Source: DATLMR01 sp035634255 (GTDB lineage: Bacteria > Acidobacteriota > Blastocatellia > UBA7656). From it: DNA of 16,903 nt. The DNA lies in assembly GCA_035634255.1 (NCBI GenBank), contig DASQDI010000071.1, positions 1 to 16,903 of the forward strand. Reading direction: 5' to 3'. Below, one piece after another: positions 6,396 through 12,927 of this stretch (position 1 is the stretch's first letter; each line of letters begins with the position of its first letter). The position numbers and the translations under genes are program-made. The notes beneath the pieces were generated by a model. The model ran no database searches. It was not told the DNA's origin and saw only the letters and a program-made list of their open reading frames with translations.

Positions 6396-7661
6396 ATGGC
6401 CAGGATTACGGTCGGGGTGGTGGGCCTGGGCACCGTGGGCTCGGGTGTGATAAAGCTGCTCAGGGACGACCCGAGGTTCAGGATAAAATGGGTCGCGGTC
6501 CGGGACAAGCTGCGGGCTCGCGAAGTGGACCTATCTTCTTTCAGGGTGACGGACGACCCCTTCGAAGTCGCGAACGACCCCGAGGTAGAGATCATCATCG
6601 AGGTCGCGGGCGGCGTCTCCCCCTTCCGGGAGCTGATAGTCAGGGCGGTCGAGAACGGCAAGCAGGTGGTCACCGCTAACAAGGAGTTGATCGCGCGGCA
6701 TGGCTCGGAGATATTCGAGCTCGCCCACAGGAACAACGTCACGGTCCTGTTCGAGGCGGCGGTCGGAGGGGGCATCCCCCTCATCAGCACGATCCAGCGC
6801 GGGCTACAGGCCAACGAGATATCGAGCGTCGCAGGCATCCTGAACGGGACGACGAATTATATCCTGACCGCGATGAGCGAACGCGGTCAGAGCTTCGGGG
6901 ACGCCCTCGCGGAAGCGCAGAGGCTCGGGTTCGCGGAGCCCGACCCGACCAACGATGTCGAAGGGTTCGACGTGGCTTATAAGATCACGATCCTGGCGTC
7001 CCTCGCCTTCGGCCGTTTCGTCGATTCAGATTCAGTGTACAGGCAGGGGATCAGCTCGGTCACCGACCTCGACATCAGGAGCGCGCGCGAGTTCGGCTAC
7101 AGGATCAAGATGATCGGGCTCGCGCGCCGCGCCAAAGGGTGCCTGGATGTCCGGGCGCACCCGATGCTCGTCCCGAATCACCACCTGCTCGGCTCGGTCG
7201 AAGGGGCCAGCAACGCCATCTTCATAAGCGGGAGTGCCGTCGGCGAGGTGATGCTCGTGGGGCCGGGCGCGGGCCAGATGCCGACCGCGAGCGCGGTCGT
7301 GGGCGACCTGATAAATCTGGCGAGCGCGCTCAAGCTCCCCGACTTCGCCCCTTACTTCCAGCCCTACATCGACGCGCGGGAGATACCGCTCTGCTCGATG
7401 GAGGAGAGCGAGAGCGCCTTCTACATCCGTCTCGAAACCGACGACGCGCCCGGCGTCATCGGGCACATCGGCTGCGCGTTCGGGGAGCACCGCGTCAGCC
7501 TCAAGAGCGTGGTCCAGCCGAGCGCGCCCGGAGACGGGGGGGCCACGGTGATACTGTTGACCCACAAAGCAGGCGAGCGTAACGTGGCCCGCGCGCTCCG
7601 CGACATCGAGGCGCAGGCGACGACGCGGAAGGTCGGGGTGGCCCTGAGGTTGTTCGAGTGA
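6396..7661 (+). CDS. hom: Homoserine dehydrogenase
   Basis: Reduces aspartate semialdehyde to homoserine with NAD(P)H, the step committing carbon to threonine and methionine. The protein is 421 residues. The N-terminal Rossmann loop GLGTVGSG is at 10-17, TANK at 93-96 contains a conserved active-site Lys, GGGIPLI and NGTTNYIL (150-157) lie in the catalytic domain, and EPDPTNDVEGFDVAYK (181-196) ends in the second conserved Lys. Residues from about 342 form a C-terminal ACT domain (FYIRLETDDAPGVIG), so feedback control by threonine is expected from family knowledge. The start is supported by AGGAG at 6384-6388, seven bases before the ATG. It is divergent from the adenosyltransferase gene and upstream of lysC, so two enzymes of the aspartate pathway sit side by side. 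Confidence 0.98.
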   Translation: MARITVGVVGLGTVGSGVIKLLRDDPRFRIKWVAVRDKLRAREVDLSSFRVTDDPFEVANDPEVEIIIEVAGGVSPFRELIVRAVENGKQVVTANKELIARHGSEIFELAHRNNVTVLFEAAVGGGIPLISTIQRGLQANEISSVAGILNGTTNYILTAMSERGQSFGDALAEAQRLGFAEPDPTNDVEGFDVAYKITILASLAFGRFVDSDSVYRQGISSVTDLDIRSAREFGYRIKMIGLARRAKGCLDVRAHPMLVPNHHLLGSVEGASNAIFISGSAVGEVMLVGPGAGQMPTASAVVGDLINLASALKLPDFAPYFQPYIDAREIPLCSMEESESAFYIRLETDDAPGVIGHIGCAFGEHRVSLKSVVQPSAPGDGGATVILLTHKAGERNVARALRDIEAQATTRKVGVALRLFE

Positions 7662-7749
7662 GCGGCCGGATCATGCCCGGTTGCTAAAAGAATCGTAAAC
7701 AATCACAATCATAATTGCCGGATGGGCTTCGATACGAGCTTAGATAGAC

Positions 7750-7771
7750 GGGGCCGCGCCAGACGCGCCCC
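7750..7771 (+). other. Hairpin in the hom-lysC intergenic region
   Basis: GGGGC (7750-7754) and GCG (7756-7758) pair with CGC (7764-7766) and GCCCC (7767-7771) around a CCAGA loop, leaving one bulged C at 7755. It lies in the 178-base gap before lysC and has no T-run after it. The AT-rich stretch at 7681-7716 just upstream contains a -10-like CATAAT (7710-7715) but no convincing -35. I could not recognise a lysine riboswitch in the gap. Confidence 0.35.
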
Positions 7772-7839
7772 GCCGGGGAAATGAGGTCGGAGTGCCATCC
7801 CGCAATTTAATTTGGCAAACCTCCAGGCATCTGGTCTCT

Positions 7840-9063
7840 ATGAGTCTCATCGTAAAAAAATTCGGGGGAACGTCGGTCAAGTCTGTCGCGCGCATAAAAA
7901 ACGTCGCGGGGATCGTCGCGCGGACGGCGGCGGAACGCCCCGTCGTGGTCGTCGTCTCCGCGATGGGGGACACGACAGATTATCTGGTAAAGCTGGCGAA
8001 CCAGACCAGCCGCTCCCCCGACCGCCGTGAACTCGACGCGCTGCTGGCGACGGGTGAGCAGATATCGACGGCGCTCGTCGCGATGGCGCTCAACGGGATG
8101 GGCGTGAAGGCGATCTCGATGACCGGGGCGCAGCTCGGGATCACCACGGAGAGCACCCACAACTCGGCCAGGATCGTAGACATCGACACGGACCGGATAC
8201 GCCGGCGGCTCGGCGAAGGGTTCGTCGTGGTCGGCGCGGGCTTCCAGGGCTCGACGGCCGAAGGCGACACGACGACCCTGGGGCGCGGGGGGTCCGACAC
8301 GACCGCCGTGGCTCTCGCGGCGGCACTCGGGGCCCCCGTCTGCGACATCTACACGGACGTGAGGGGAGTTTACACGGCCGACCCCAATCTCGTACCGTCG
8401 GCCAAATTGCTGGACGCGATTTCGTACGAAGAGATGCTCGAGATGGCGCGCGTGGGCGCGCAGGTCCTCCACCCGCGCGCGGTCGAGCTGGCCCGCAGGA
8501 ACAGAATCAAGGTCCGGGTGCGCAGCACCTTCGATCCGGAGCATAACGGCACGACTCTGTCAGGAGCAGACGAAATGGAAATATCGAGGCCCGTGAGCGG
8601 AGTGACGGTCGACAGGGACCAGGCCCGGCTCGCGATCCTGAAGGTCCCGGACCGGCCGGGGGTCGCGGGGAAAGTCTTCGGCGCTCTGGCCGAACACGGG
8701 GTCAGCGTCGACATGATCATCCAGGCTTTCCACGAGAACCGCTCGGTCAACGACATCACCTTCGTCGTAAAGAGGGGCGACCTCGACCTGGCCCGCGGCC
8801 TGCTCGAAGGCCTGGCCGCGACGGTAGGGGCGGAGGGGGTGCTCGCGGATTCGGACGTCGCGAAGGTCAGCATCGTCGGCGCGGGCATGATGGACCAGCC
8901 CAAGGTCGCGGCGGACATGTTCGACGCGCTCGGGAAGGCGGGCATCAACATAAAGATGATCTCAACATCGGAGATTCGGATAAGCTGCGTGGTCAGCGAA
9001 CGGGACGCGCAAAAGGCCGTCGCGCTGATACACGACCTCTTCCACCTTGAAAGTGACGAGTAA
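7840..9063 (+). CDS. lysC: Aspartate kinase
   Basis: Phosphorylates aspartate, the first step toward lysine, threonine, methionine and diaminopimelate. From ATG 7840 the protein is 407 residues, the usual length of the monofunctional enzyme. KKFGGTSV at 6-13 is the ATP and aspartate motif. GRGGSDTTAVALAA and DIYTDVRGVYTADP complete the amino acid kinase fold. Two ACT domains follow (ILKVPDRPGVAGKVFGALAE and SIVGAGMMDQPKVAADMFDA), so allosteric inhibition by lysine and/or threonine is expected. An in-frame GTG at 7792 would add 16 residues that do not resemble the family, so MSLIVKKFGG is preferred even though its ribosome site is weak. hom is 178 bases upstream and the Ppx-type gene begins 4 bases after the stop. 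Confidence 0.97.
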   Translation: MSLIVKKFGGTSVKSVARIKNVAGIVARTAAERPVVVVVSAMGDTTDYLVKLANQTSRSPDRRELDALLATGEQISTALVAMALNGMGVKAISMTGAQLGITTESTHNSARIVDIDTDRIRRRLGEGFVVVGAGFQGSTAEGDTTTLGRGGSDTTAVALAAALGAPVCDIYTDVRGVYTADPNLVPSAKLLDAISYEEMLEMARVGAQVLHPRAVELARRNRIKVRVRSTFDPEHNGTTLSGADEMEISRPVSGVTVDRDQARLAILKVPDRPGVAGKVFGALAEHGVSVDMIIQAFHENRSVNDITFVVKRGDLDLARGLLEGLAATVGAEGVLADSDVAKVSIVGAGMMDQPKVAADMFDALGKAGINIKMISTSEIRISCVVSERDAQKAVALIHDLFHLESDE

Positions 9064-9067
9064 AGTT

Positions 9068-10753
9068 ATGAAGCTTGCTGCAATCGACATAGGATCAAAC
9101 TCCATCCACCTTGTGATAGTCAGGTCGAAGCCGGGCCAGCACCTCGAAATCATCGACCGCGAGAAGGAGATGGTGCGGCTCGGCTCGGGCACGCTCCGCG
9201 CCCACAGGCTGTCGAAGCCGACGATTGAACGGGCCCTTGAGACCCTGAGCCGGTTCAGGAAAATGGCCGAAGCGAATAAGGTGGACCTGATAATCGCCAC
9301 GGCGACCGCGGCGGTCCGCGAGTCGGACAACGCCACCGAGTTCATAGACCGGGTGCGGAAGGAAGTCGGGCTCGACATCGAGCTGCTTCCGGGAGTCGAA
9401 GAGGCCCGCCTGATCGCCCTCGCCGTCTCCGAGGTGACCGATTTTCATGACCGGCGCGCGCTCATCATCGACATCGGCGGCGGCTCCACGGAGTTCATCA
9501 TCACGAGCGGCGGGGAGCCCGAACTCCTGAGGTCGGTCCGGCTCGGGGCGGTCAGGCTGACGGAGAAATTCATCACGACCGACCCCATAAGCTCGGAGGA
9601 GTTGGAGCGGCTGACCGCCTACATCCGTGCCGACCTTACGCACGTCGTCTGGGCCATCAAAGACCGCGGGTTCGACTTCGTGATCGGGACGTCCGGCACC
9701 GTGCTCAACATGGTCAACGCAATCGTGCAGGCCGACGCGGCGGCGGCGGTCGAAGAATCGAGCGGCTTCGAGCCCTTCAGCCAGACGGTCAGCCTCAAAC
9801 AGATCAAGCGGCTCAACAGGAGGCTGGTCAAGATGTCCGCGCGCGAGCGGAGCCGGGTGCCCGGCCTTGAGAAGGGGCGGGCCGACATCATCATCGCCGG
9901 CGGCCTGCTGCTCGAAACCATCCTTTCAGAGATCGGGGCGGAAGAGATCACGAGCTGTGACTGGTCCCTGCGCGAAGGCGTCGTGCTCGACTTCCTCAAG
10001 GAGGCCGAGGCCGGAGCGGGGGCCGAGGAAGTAGACGCCCCCGCCGATTCGGACCCATCTTCGATCAGGGACCTGCTCCTGAGCCACCCGGTCGACGGGG
10101 CGAAGCTCGACGTCCGGGCCCGGTCCGTGCTCTCCGTCGCGAGGAGGTACGATTATGACTCGCCCCATTCGCACAAAGTGGCCCAGCTCGCGACTCAGAT
10201 CTTCGACGACACGCACGACCTGCACGGCCTCGGGGAGCCCGAGCGGAGGATGCTTCAGTACGCCGCCCTGCTTCACGATGTCGGCTACCACATCGCGCAC
10301 AACAATCACCACAGGCATAGCCTTTACCTCATCAAGAATTCAGAGATGCCCGGCTTCACGGGGAACGAGATAGCCGTGCTCGCGACGGTGGTGAGGTACC
10401 ACCGCGGCTCTTTGCCGAAAAAGACTCAGGACGCGCGGGCGCGCCGCGAGCACGAGGATTTCTACGGGCTCGACAGGAACCAGAAGGCGATGGCCCTGAA
10501 GCTCTCGGCCATCCTGCAACTGGCCGACGGGCTGGACAGGTCCCACAGCCAGCACGTCGAGTCGGTCCGGGCGACCGTTGAAGGGGCGAGCGTCACCTTC
10601 AAGACGGTGTGCAAAGGCGATTGCGACCTCGAGTTGTGGTCGGCTGATCGGAAGGCGCAGTGGTTCAGAGATATCTTTAAGGTCTCCGTCACTTTCGAGC
10701 GCCCCTTCACACTCTCGCCCGCCGAAGAGTCGCGCGTGGCCCGGACCACCTGA
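9068..10753 (+). CDS. Ppx/GppA-type phosphatase with C-terminal HD domain
   Basis: An exopolyphosphatase or guanosine pentaphosphate phosphohydrolase of the ASKHA superfamily. From ATG 9068 it is 561 residues, longer than typical Ppx or GppA of about 500. The N-terminal half has DIGSNSIHLVI (7-17), TATAAVRESDNATEF (78-92), IDIGGGSTEFI (134-144), IGTSGTVLNM (206-215) and IIIAGGLLL (274-282), all diagnostic. A linker rich in Ala and Glu (311-330) leads to an HD-type region with His369 (SPHSHK), His403-Asp404 (LLHDVGYHI) and Asp487 (LADGLDRSH), all the usual metal ligands. The TTG at 9047 is a poorer start because it lies inside lysC. The 4-base gap after lysC makes co-transcription very likely. 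Sequence does not decide between polyphosphate and pppGpp as substrate. Confidence 0.94.
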   Translation: MKLAAIDIGSNSIHLVIVRSKPGQHLEIIDREKEMVRLGSGTLRAHRLSKPTIERALETLSRFRKMAEANKVDLIIATATAAVRESDNATEFIDRVRKEVGLDIELLPGVEEARLIALAVSEVTDFHDRRALIIDIGGGSTEFIITSGGEPELLRSVRLGAVRLTEKFITTDPISSEELERLTAYIRADLTHVVWAIKDRGFDFVIGTSGTVLNMVNAIVQADAAAAVEESSGFEPFSQTVSLKQIKRLNRRLVKMSARERSRVPGLEKGRADIIIAGGLLLETILSEIGAEEITSCDWSLREGVVLDFLKEAEAGAGAEEVDAPADSDPSSIRDLLLSHPVDGAKLDVRARSVLSVARRYDYDSPHSHKVAQLATQIFDDTHDLHGLGEPERRMLQYAALLHDVGYHIAHNNHHRHSLYLIKNSEMPGFTGNEIAVLATVVRYHRGSLPKKTQDARARREHEDFYGLDRNQKAMALKLSAILQLADGLDRSHSQHVESVRATVEGASVTFKTVCKGDCDLELWSADRKAQWFRDIFKVSVTFERPFTLSPAEESRVARTT

Positions 10754-10765
10754 GGCATGCGGCGC

Positions 10766-10795
10766 GGGCCGGTCGAGGGCGCGCGCCCCCGGCCC
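10766..10795 (+). terminator. Possible terminator hairpin after the Ppx-type gene
   Basis: GGGCCGG (10766-10772) is complementary to CCGGCCC (10789-10795), with a nested perfect palindrome at 10777-10788. It lies 13 bases after the stop codon. The only T-run (TTTT at 10808-10811) is 12 bases beyond the stem, so intrinsic termination is possible but not typical. Confidence 0.4.
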
Positions 10796-10865
10796 CGTGT
10801 TCGCGAATTTTCTAGCCTTTACCATCTAAGTTGCTGTGCGCAAAATGCTTTTCCGATCAAATAGA

Positions 10866-10894
10866 TTGACACAAAAACTTTAAATGCTTAACAT
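10866..10894 (+). promoter_or_regulatory. Sigma-70-type promoter for ihfA
   Basis: A perfect -35 TTGACA at 10866-10871 is followed after 17 bases by TAACAT at 10889-10894, four of six matches to the -10 consensus. It lies in an AT-rich island that stands out from the GC-rich surroundings. Transcription would begin near 10901, giving a leader of about 100 bases before ihfA. Confidence 0.7.
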
Positions 10895-10901
10895 AGTACC
10901 C

Positions 10902-11001
10902 GCGCGGCCGGTTTAAGTTAACGGCGCGCTTTAAGGAAGCCGTCGGATATTCCGTGGAGGCTGAGCCGCGGCTTCTTATTGCGAGCAAAGGTAGGCTCAG
11001 C
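10902..11001 (+). promoter_or_regulatory. Structured 5' leader of ihfA with a stem that can cover the ribosome binding site
   Basis: Three inverted repeats fill the leader. First, 10902-10929 folds into a bulged hairpin (GCGC and GCCG pairing with CGGC and GCGC). Second, GAAGCCG at 10936-10942 pairs with CGGCTTC at 10969-10975. Third, GCTGAGCC at 10960-10967 pairs perfectly with GGCTCAGC at 10994-11001, which ends on the base before the ATG and contains the AGG of the ribosome site. The second and third stems interleave, so they would form alternatively or as a pseudoknot. This could allow translational control; the pairing is seen, the regulation is inferred. Confidence 0.45.
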
Positions 11002-11271
11002 ATGACTAAGGCCGATCTCGCGCGGATGGTGTACGAGCGGCACGGTGGCCTGACAAAGCGAGAAGCGCTACGCCTTGTTGATCTGTTATTTGACGTGATA
11101 AAGGACCGGCTGGTCGCAGGCGAGAATGTCCGCATTGTCGGGTTCGGCTCGCTCGAAGTGGTCGACAGAAAACCGAGGCGCGGGCGCAATCCGATTACAG
11201 GCGAAGAGATTCAGCTTGAGAGCCGGCGCGCCCTGGTGTTCAGACCGTCCCGCTCTATGCGCTCGGTTTAA
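11002..11271 (+). CDS. ihfA: HU/IHF-family DNA-bending protein, probably IHF alpha subunit
   Basis: A small nucleoid protein of 89 residues that bends DNA by inserting a proline-tipped beta arm into the minor groove. The N-terminal helices (MTKADLARMVYE, LTKREALRLVDLLFDVI) are followed by VRIVGFGSLEV at 44-54, the arm RKPRRGRNPITGEEI (57-70) with intercalating Pro64, and RRALVFRPSRSMRS at the end. I call it IHF alpha rather than HU because the next gene is a MerR-type regulator and then tRNA-Pro, the order known for ihfA in many proteobacteria. ATG 11002 is chosen because AGG at 10993-10995 precedes it by six bases and MTKADL is the conserved start; a GTG at 10954 would add 16 atypical residues. 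pheT, often upstream in proteobacteria, is absent here. Confidence 0.92.
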   Translation: MTKADLARMVYERHGGLTKREALRLVDLLFDVIKDRLVAGENVRIVGFGSLEVVDRKPRRGRNPITGEEIQLESRRALVFRPSRSMRSV

Positions 11272-11298
11272 TTCCGGGCGTTTGCTCACGAGACGCTT

Positions 11299-11913
11299 AT
11301 GGAAGCCGGATTGAGAATCCCAGAAAAGCTTTTCTTCAGGATCGGAGAGGTGTGTGAGCTGATTAAAGTCCAGCCCCACGTGCTCCGGTACTGGGAGACC
11401 GAATTTCCGATGCTCGCGCCTCAGAAGAACCGAGCGGGCCAGAGGGTCTATCGCCGCAGGGATGTCGAGATGGTGATGCGGATCCGTGACCTGCTCTACG
11501 AAGAGAAGTTCACCATCGCGGGAGCCAAAAAGAAGTTGATGGAAGAGAACCGCGCCGGGGGCTCGCGCGCGAAGATGATCCCGCGCGAGGCCGCGAGGGT
11601 CGAAGAGATCATCGACGCGGAAGAAGAGGCCGCGGAACCTCAGGCTGATCGCCCCGCGCCGCCGGGCCCGTCTTTAAGCCCCACCCCTCCGCCTCCTCCG
11701 GTGCAGACGGCGGCCGCTCCCGGCCCGCCCGAAAGTGATAACGAAGGCGTTCAGGACGAAGCGCCCGCGCCCGGCGAAATGGGGGCGGGAACCAGGGCGT
11801 TTTCCTCGGACCAGCCGCTCTCGCCTCAGGAAAATCTGGCTATCAGAGTGATCAAACGGGACCTTGAGGATTTGTTGACAATGCTCAACTCGGATGTTAG
11901 CATCAACCGTTGA
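11299..11913 (+). CDS. MerR-family transcriptional regulator (ihfA-linked type)
   Basis: A 204-residue DNA-binding protein starting 27 bases after ihfA. The winged helix-turn-helix spans about residues 11-80: FFRIGEVCELIKVQPHVLRYWE contacts DNA in this family, and NRAGQRVYRRRDVEMVMRIRDLLY forms the wing and next helix. No C-terminal cysteine pattern for metal sensing is present. Instead a charged then Pro/Ala-rich low-complexity linker (about 85-170, with SPTPPPPP) leads to a short conserved-looking tail, NLAIRVIKRDLEDLLTML. This small MerR-like protein between ihfA and tRNA-Pro is widespread, but its targets are not known to me. The ribosome site is weak (GAGAC before the ATG), so expression may depend on readthrough from ihfA. 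A small stem-loop at 11918-11936 follows the stop. Confidence 0.93.
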   Translation: MEAGLRIPEKLFFRIGEVCELIKVQPHVLRYWETEFPMLAPQKNRAGQRVYRRRDVEMVMRIRDLLYEEKFTIAGAKKKLMEENRAGGSRAKMIPREAARVEEIIDAEEEAAEPQADRPAPPGPSLSPTPPPPPVQTAAAPGPPESDNEGVQDEAPAPGEMGAGTRAFSSDQPLSPQENLAIRVIKRDLEDLLTMLNSDVSINR

Positions 11914-11917
11914 TCAA

Positions 11918-11936
11918 GGTAGCCTTCAGGCTATCC
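11918..11936 (+). other. Small stem-loop between merR and tRNA-Pro
   Basis: GG (11918-11919) and TAGCC (11920-11924) pair with GGCTA (11929-11933) and CC (11935-11936), with a TTCA loop and one bulged T at 11934. It lies directly before the tRNA and could be a tRNA-processing or mRNA-end structure. No T-run follows. Confidence 0.3.
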
Positions 11937-11939
11937 GAG

Positions 11940-12016
11940 CGGGACGTGGCGCAGCCTGGTAGCGCGCTTCCTTGGGGTGGAAGAGGTCGCTGGTTCGAAT
12001 CCAGTCGTCCCGACCA
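11940..12016 (+). tRNA. tRNA-Pro (anticodon GGG)
   Basis: A complete cloverleaf can be drawn. The acceptor stem CGGGACG (11940-11946) pairs with CGTCCCG (12006-12012). The D stem is GCGC/GCGC around AGCCTGGTA. The anticodon stem CTTCC/GGAAG encloses the loop TTGGGGT, giving anticodon GGG. The T arm is GCTGG-TTCGAAT-CCAGT. Discriminator A and an encoded CCA follow at 12013-12016. It decodes CCC and CCU proline codons. It sits between the MerR gene and surE, the conserved place for a tRNA-Pro in ihfA regions of proteobacteria. No integrase or duplicated 3' end is visible, so there is no sign of use as an attachment site. Confidence 0.97.
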
Positions 12017-12026
12017 GATTTACAAA

Positions 12027-12151
12027 CCCAGGACAAAAGACCAAAGACCCGAGGCCCTTCGAAGGTGACTTGGACTGCCCCAAGGTCACAGCTCGCGGCG
12101 ATGCAAAGCCGTTACGGGTCGCGGGCTTCAGTCTTTGATCTTTGTCCTGGG
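12027..12151 (+). repeat. Nested palindromic element between tRNA-Pro and surE
   Basis: The outer arms 12027-12048 and 12131-12151 are inverted copies with one indel and one mismatch. Pairing continues inward with GAGGCCC (12051-12057) against GGGCTTC (12123-12129, one G-T pair). Inside are a perfect palindrome CCTTCGAAGG (12056-12065), a hairpin GTGAC..TTGG/CCAA..GTCAC (12065-12089) and a small hairpin CGGC/GCCG (12096-12111). GACCCG (12046-12051) can also pair with CGGGTC (12115-12120). The left arm contains the heptamer AAAGACC twice in tandem. The element begins 11 bases after the tRNA and ends 12 bases before surE. It could be a small non-autonomous mobile repeat, a bidirectional stop signal or a structured leader. 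No second copy is present in the window. Confidence 0.6.
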
Positions 12152-12162
12152 CTTTCTCTTTT

Positions 12163-12927
12163 ATGCCAAAAATATTAGTCACGAACGATGACGGAATTCA
12201 CTCGGCCGGGATAGTCGTGCTGGCCGAGGCTCTCCGAACTCTGGGCGAGGTGGTCGTGGTCGCGCCCGCCCACGAGATGAGCGCGGCCTCCCACTCGCTG
12301 ACTCTCATGCGCCCCCTCCGGATCGAGAAGATAGATGACCACCACTTCTCCGTCGACGGCACCCCGACCGATTGCATAACGCTCGCGATGAGTGAAATCC
12401 TGAAGGACTCGCCCCCTGACATCGTGCTCTCGGGCATCAACAAGGGGGGCAACCTGGGGGACGATGTCTCCTACTCGGGCACGGTCGCCGGGGCGCTCGA
12501 AGCCTCGATCTACGGGCTGCCGGGGATCGCCGTCAGCTTGGTAAAGCGCGTCGATTTCGACTTCGGGCCTCCGGCCGCGCTCGCGGTCGAGCTCGCGAGG
12601 CGCGTGCTCGACAATGGGCTGCCGCGCGGCACTCTCCTGAACGTCAACGTCCCACCCGGCCCGATTCAGGGGATAAGAGTCACGCGGCAGGGCACGAAGG
12701 TTATCAAGCCGACGATAATTCAAGGGACGGACCCGCGGCAGAGGAAGTATTACTGGATCGGCGAAGAGGCCCTCACCTGGAACGAAGAGGAAGGGACCGA
12801 TTATGAGGCGGTCCGGCACGGGCTCGTCTCGATCACCCCTCTGCGAAATGACTTGACCGATTACCGCACCCTGGATGAGATTCGGGCAAGGGACTGGGAC
12901 ATTATTCTCGAAGCGCAAACGAAATGA
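12163..12927 (+). CDS. surE: 5'/3'-nucleotidase SurE
   Basis: A metal-dependent nucleoside monophosphate phosphatase linked to stationary-phase survival. The 254 residues from ATG 12163 fit the family. The active-site residues are all visible: Asp9 and Asp10 in TNDDG, Ser40 in HEMSAASHSL, and Asn93 in SGINKGGNLG. HFSVDGTPTDC and YSGTVAGALE are further family blocks. The start MPKILVTNDDG is the conserved one; a TTG at 12142 is less likely. There is no Shine-Dalgarno sequence before the ATG, only a pyrimidine-rich stretch (CTTTCTCTTTT), and the palindromic element ends 12 bases upstream. The stop overlaps the start of pcm (ATGA), so the two are coupled, as in many proteobacteria where surE and pcm act in late-growth repair. 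Confidence 0.97.
   Translation: MPKILVTNDDGIHSAGIVVLAEALRTLGEVVVVAPAHEMSAASHSLTLMRPLRIEKIDDHHFSVDGTPTDCITLAMSEILKDSPPDIVLSGINKGGNLGDDVSYSGTVAGALEASIYGLPGIAVSLVKRVDFDFGPPAALAVELARRVLDNGLPRGTLLNVNVPPGPIQGIRVTRQGTKVIKPTIIQGTDPRQRKYYWIGEEALTWNEEEGTDYEAVRHGLVSITPLRNDLTDYRTLDEIRARDWDIILEAQTK

Noticed and set aside
7662..7839. Lysine riboswitch before lysC
   Set aside because: I could not find its conserved core elements or the multi-helix arrangement; the gap shows only simple hairpins.
11940..12016. tRNA-Pro as an attachment site for an integrated element
   Set aside because: No integrase, no duplicate of the tRNA 3' end and only housekeeping genes downstream.
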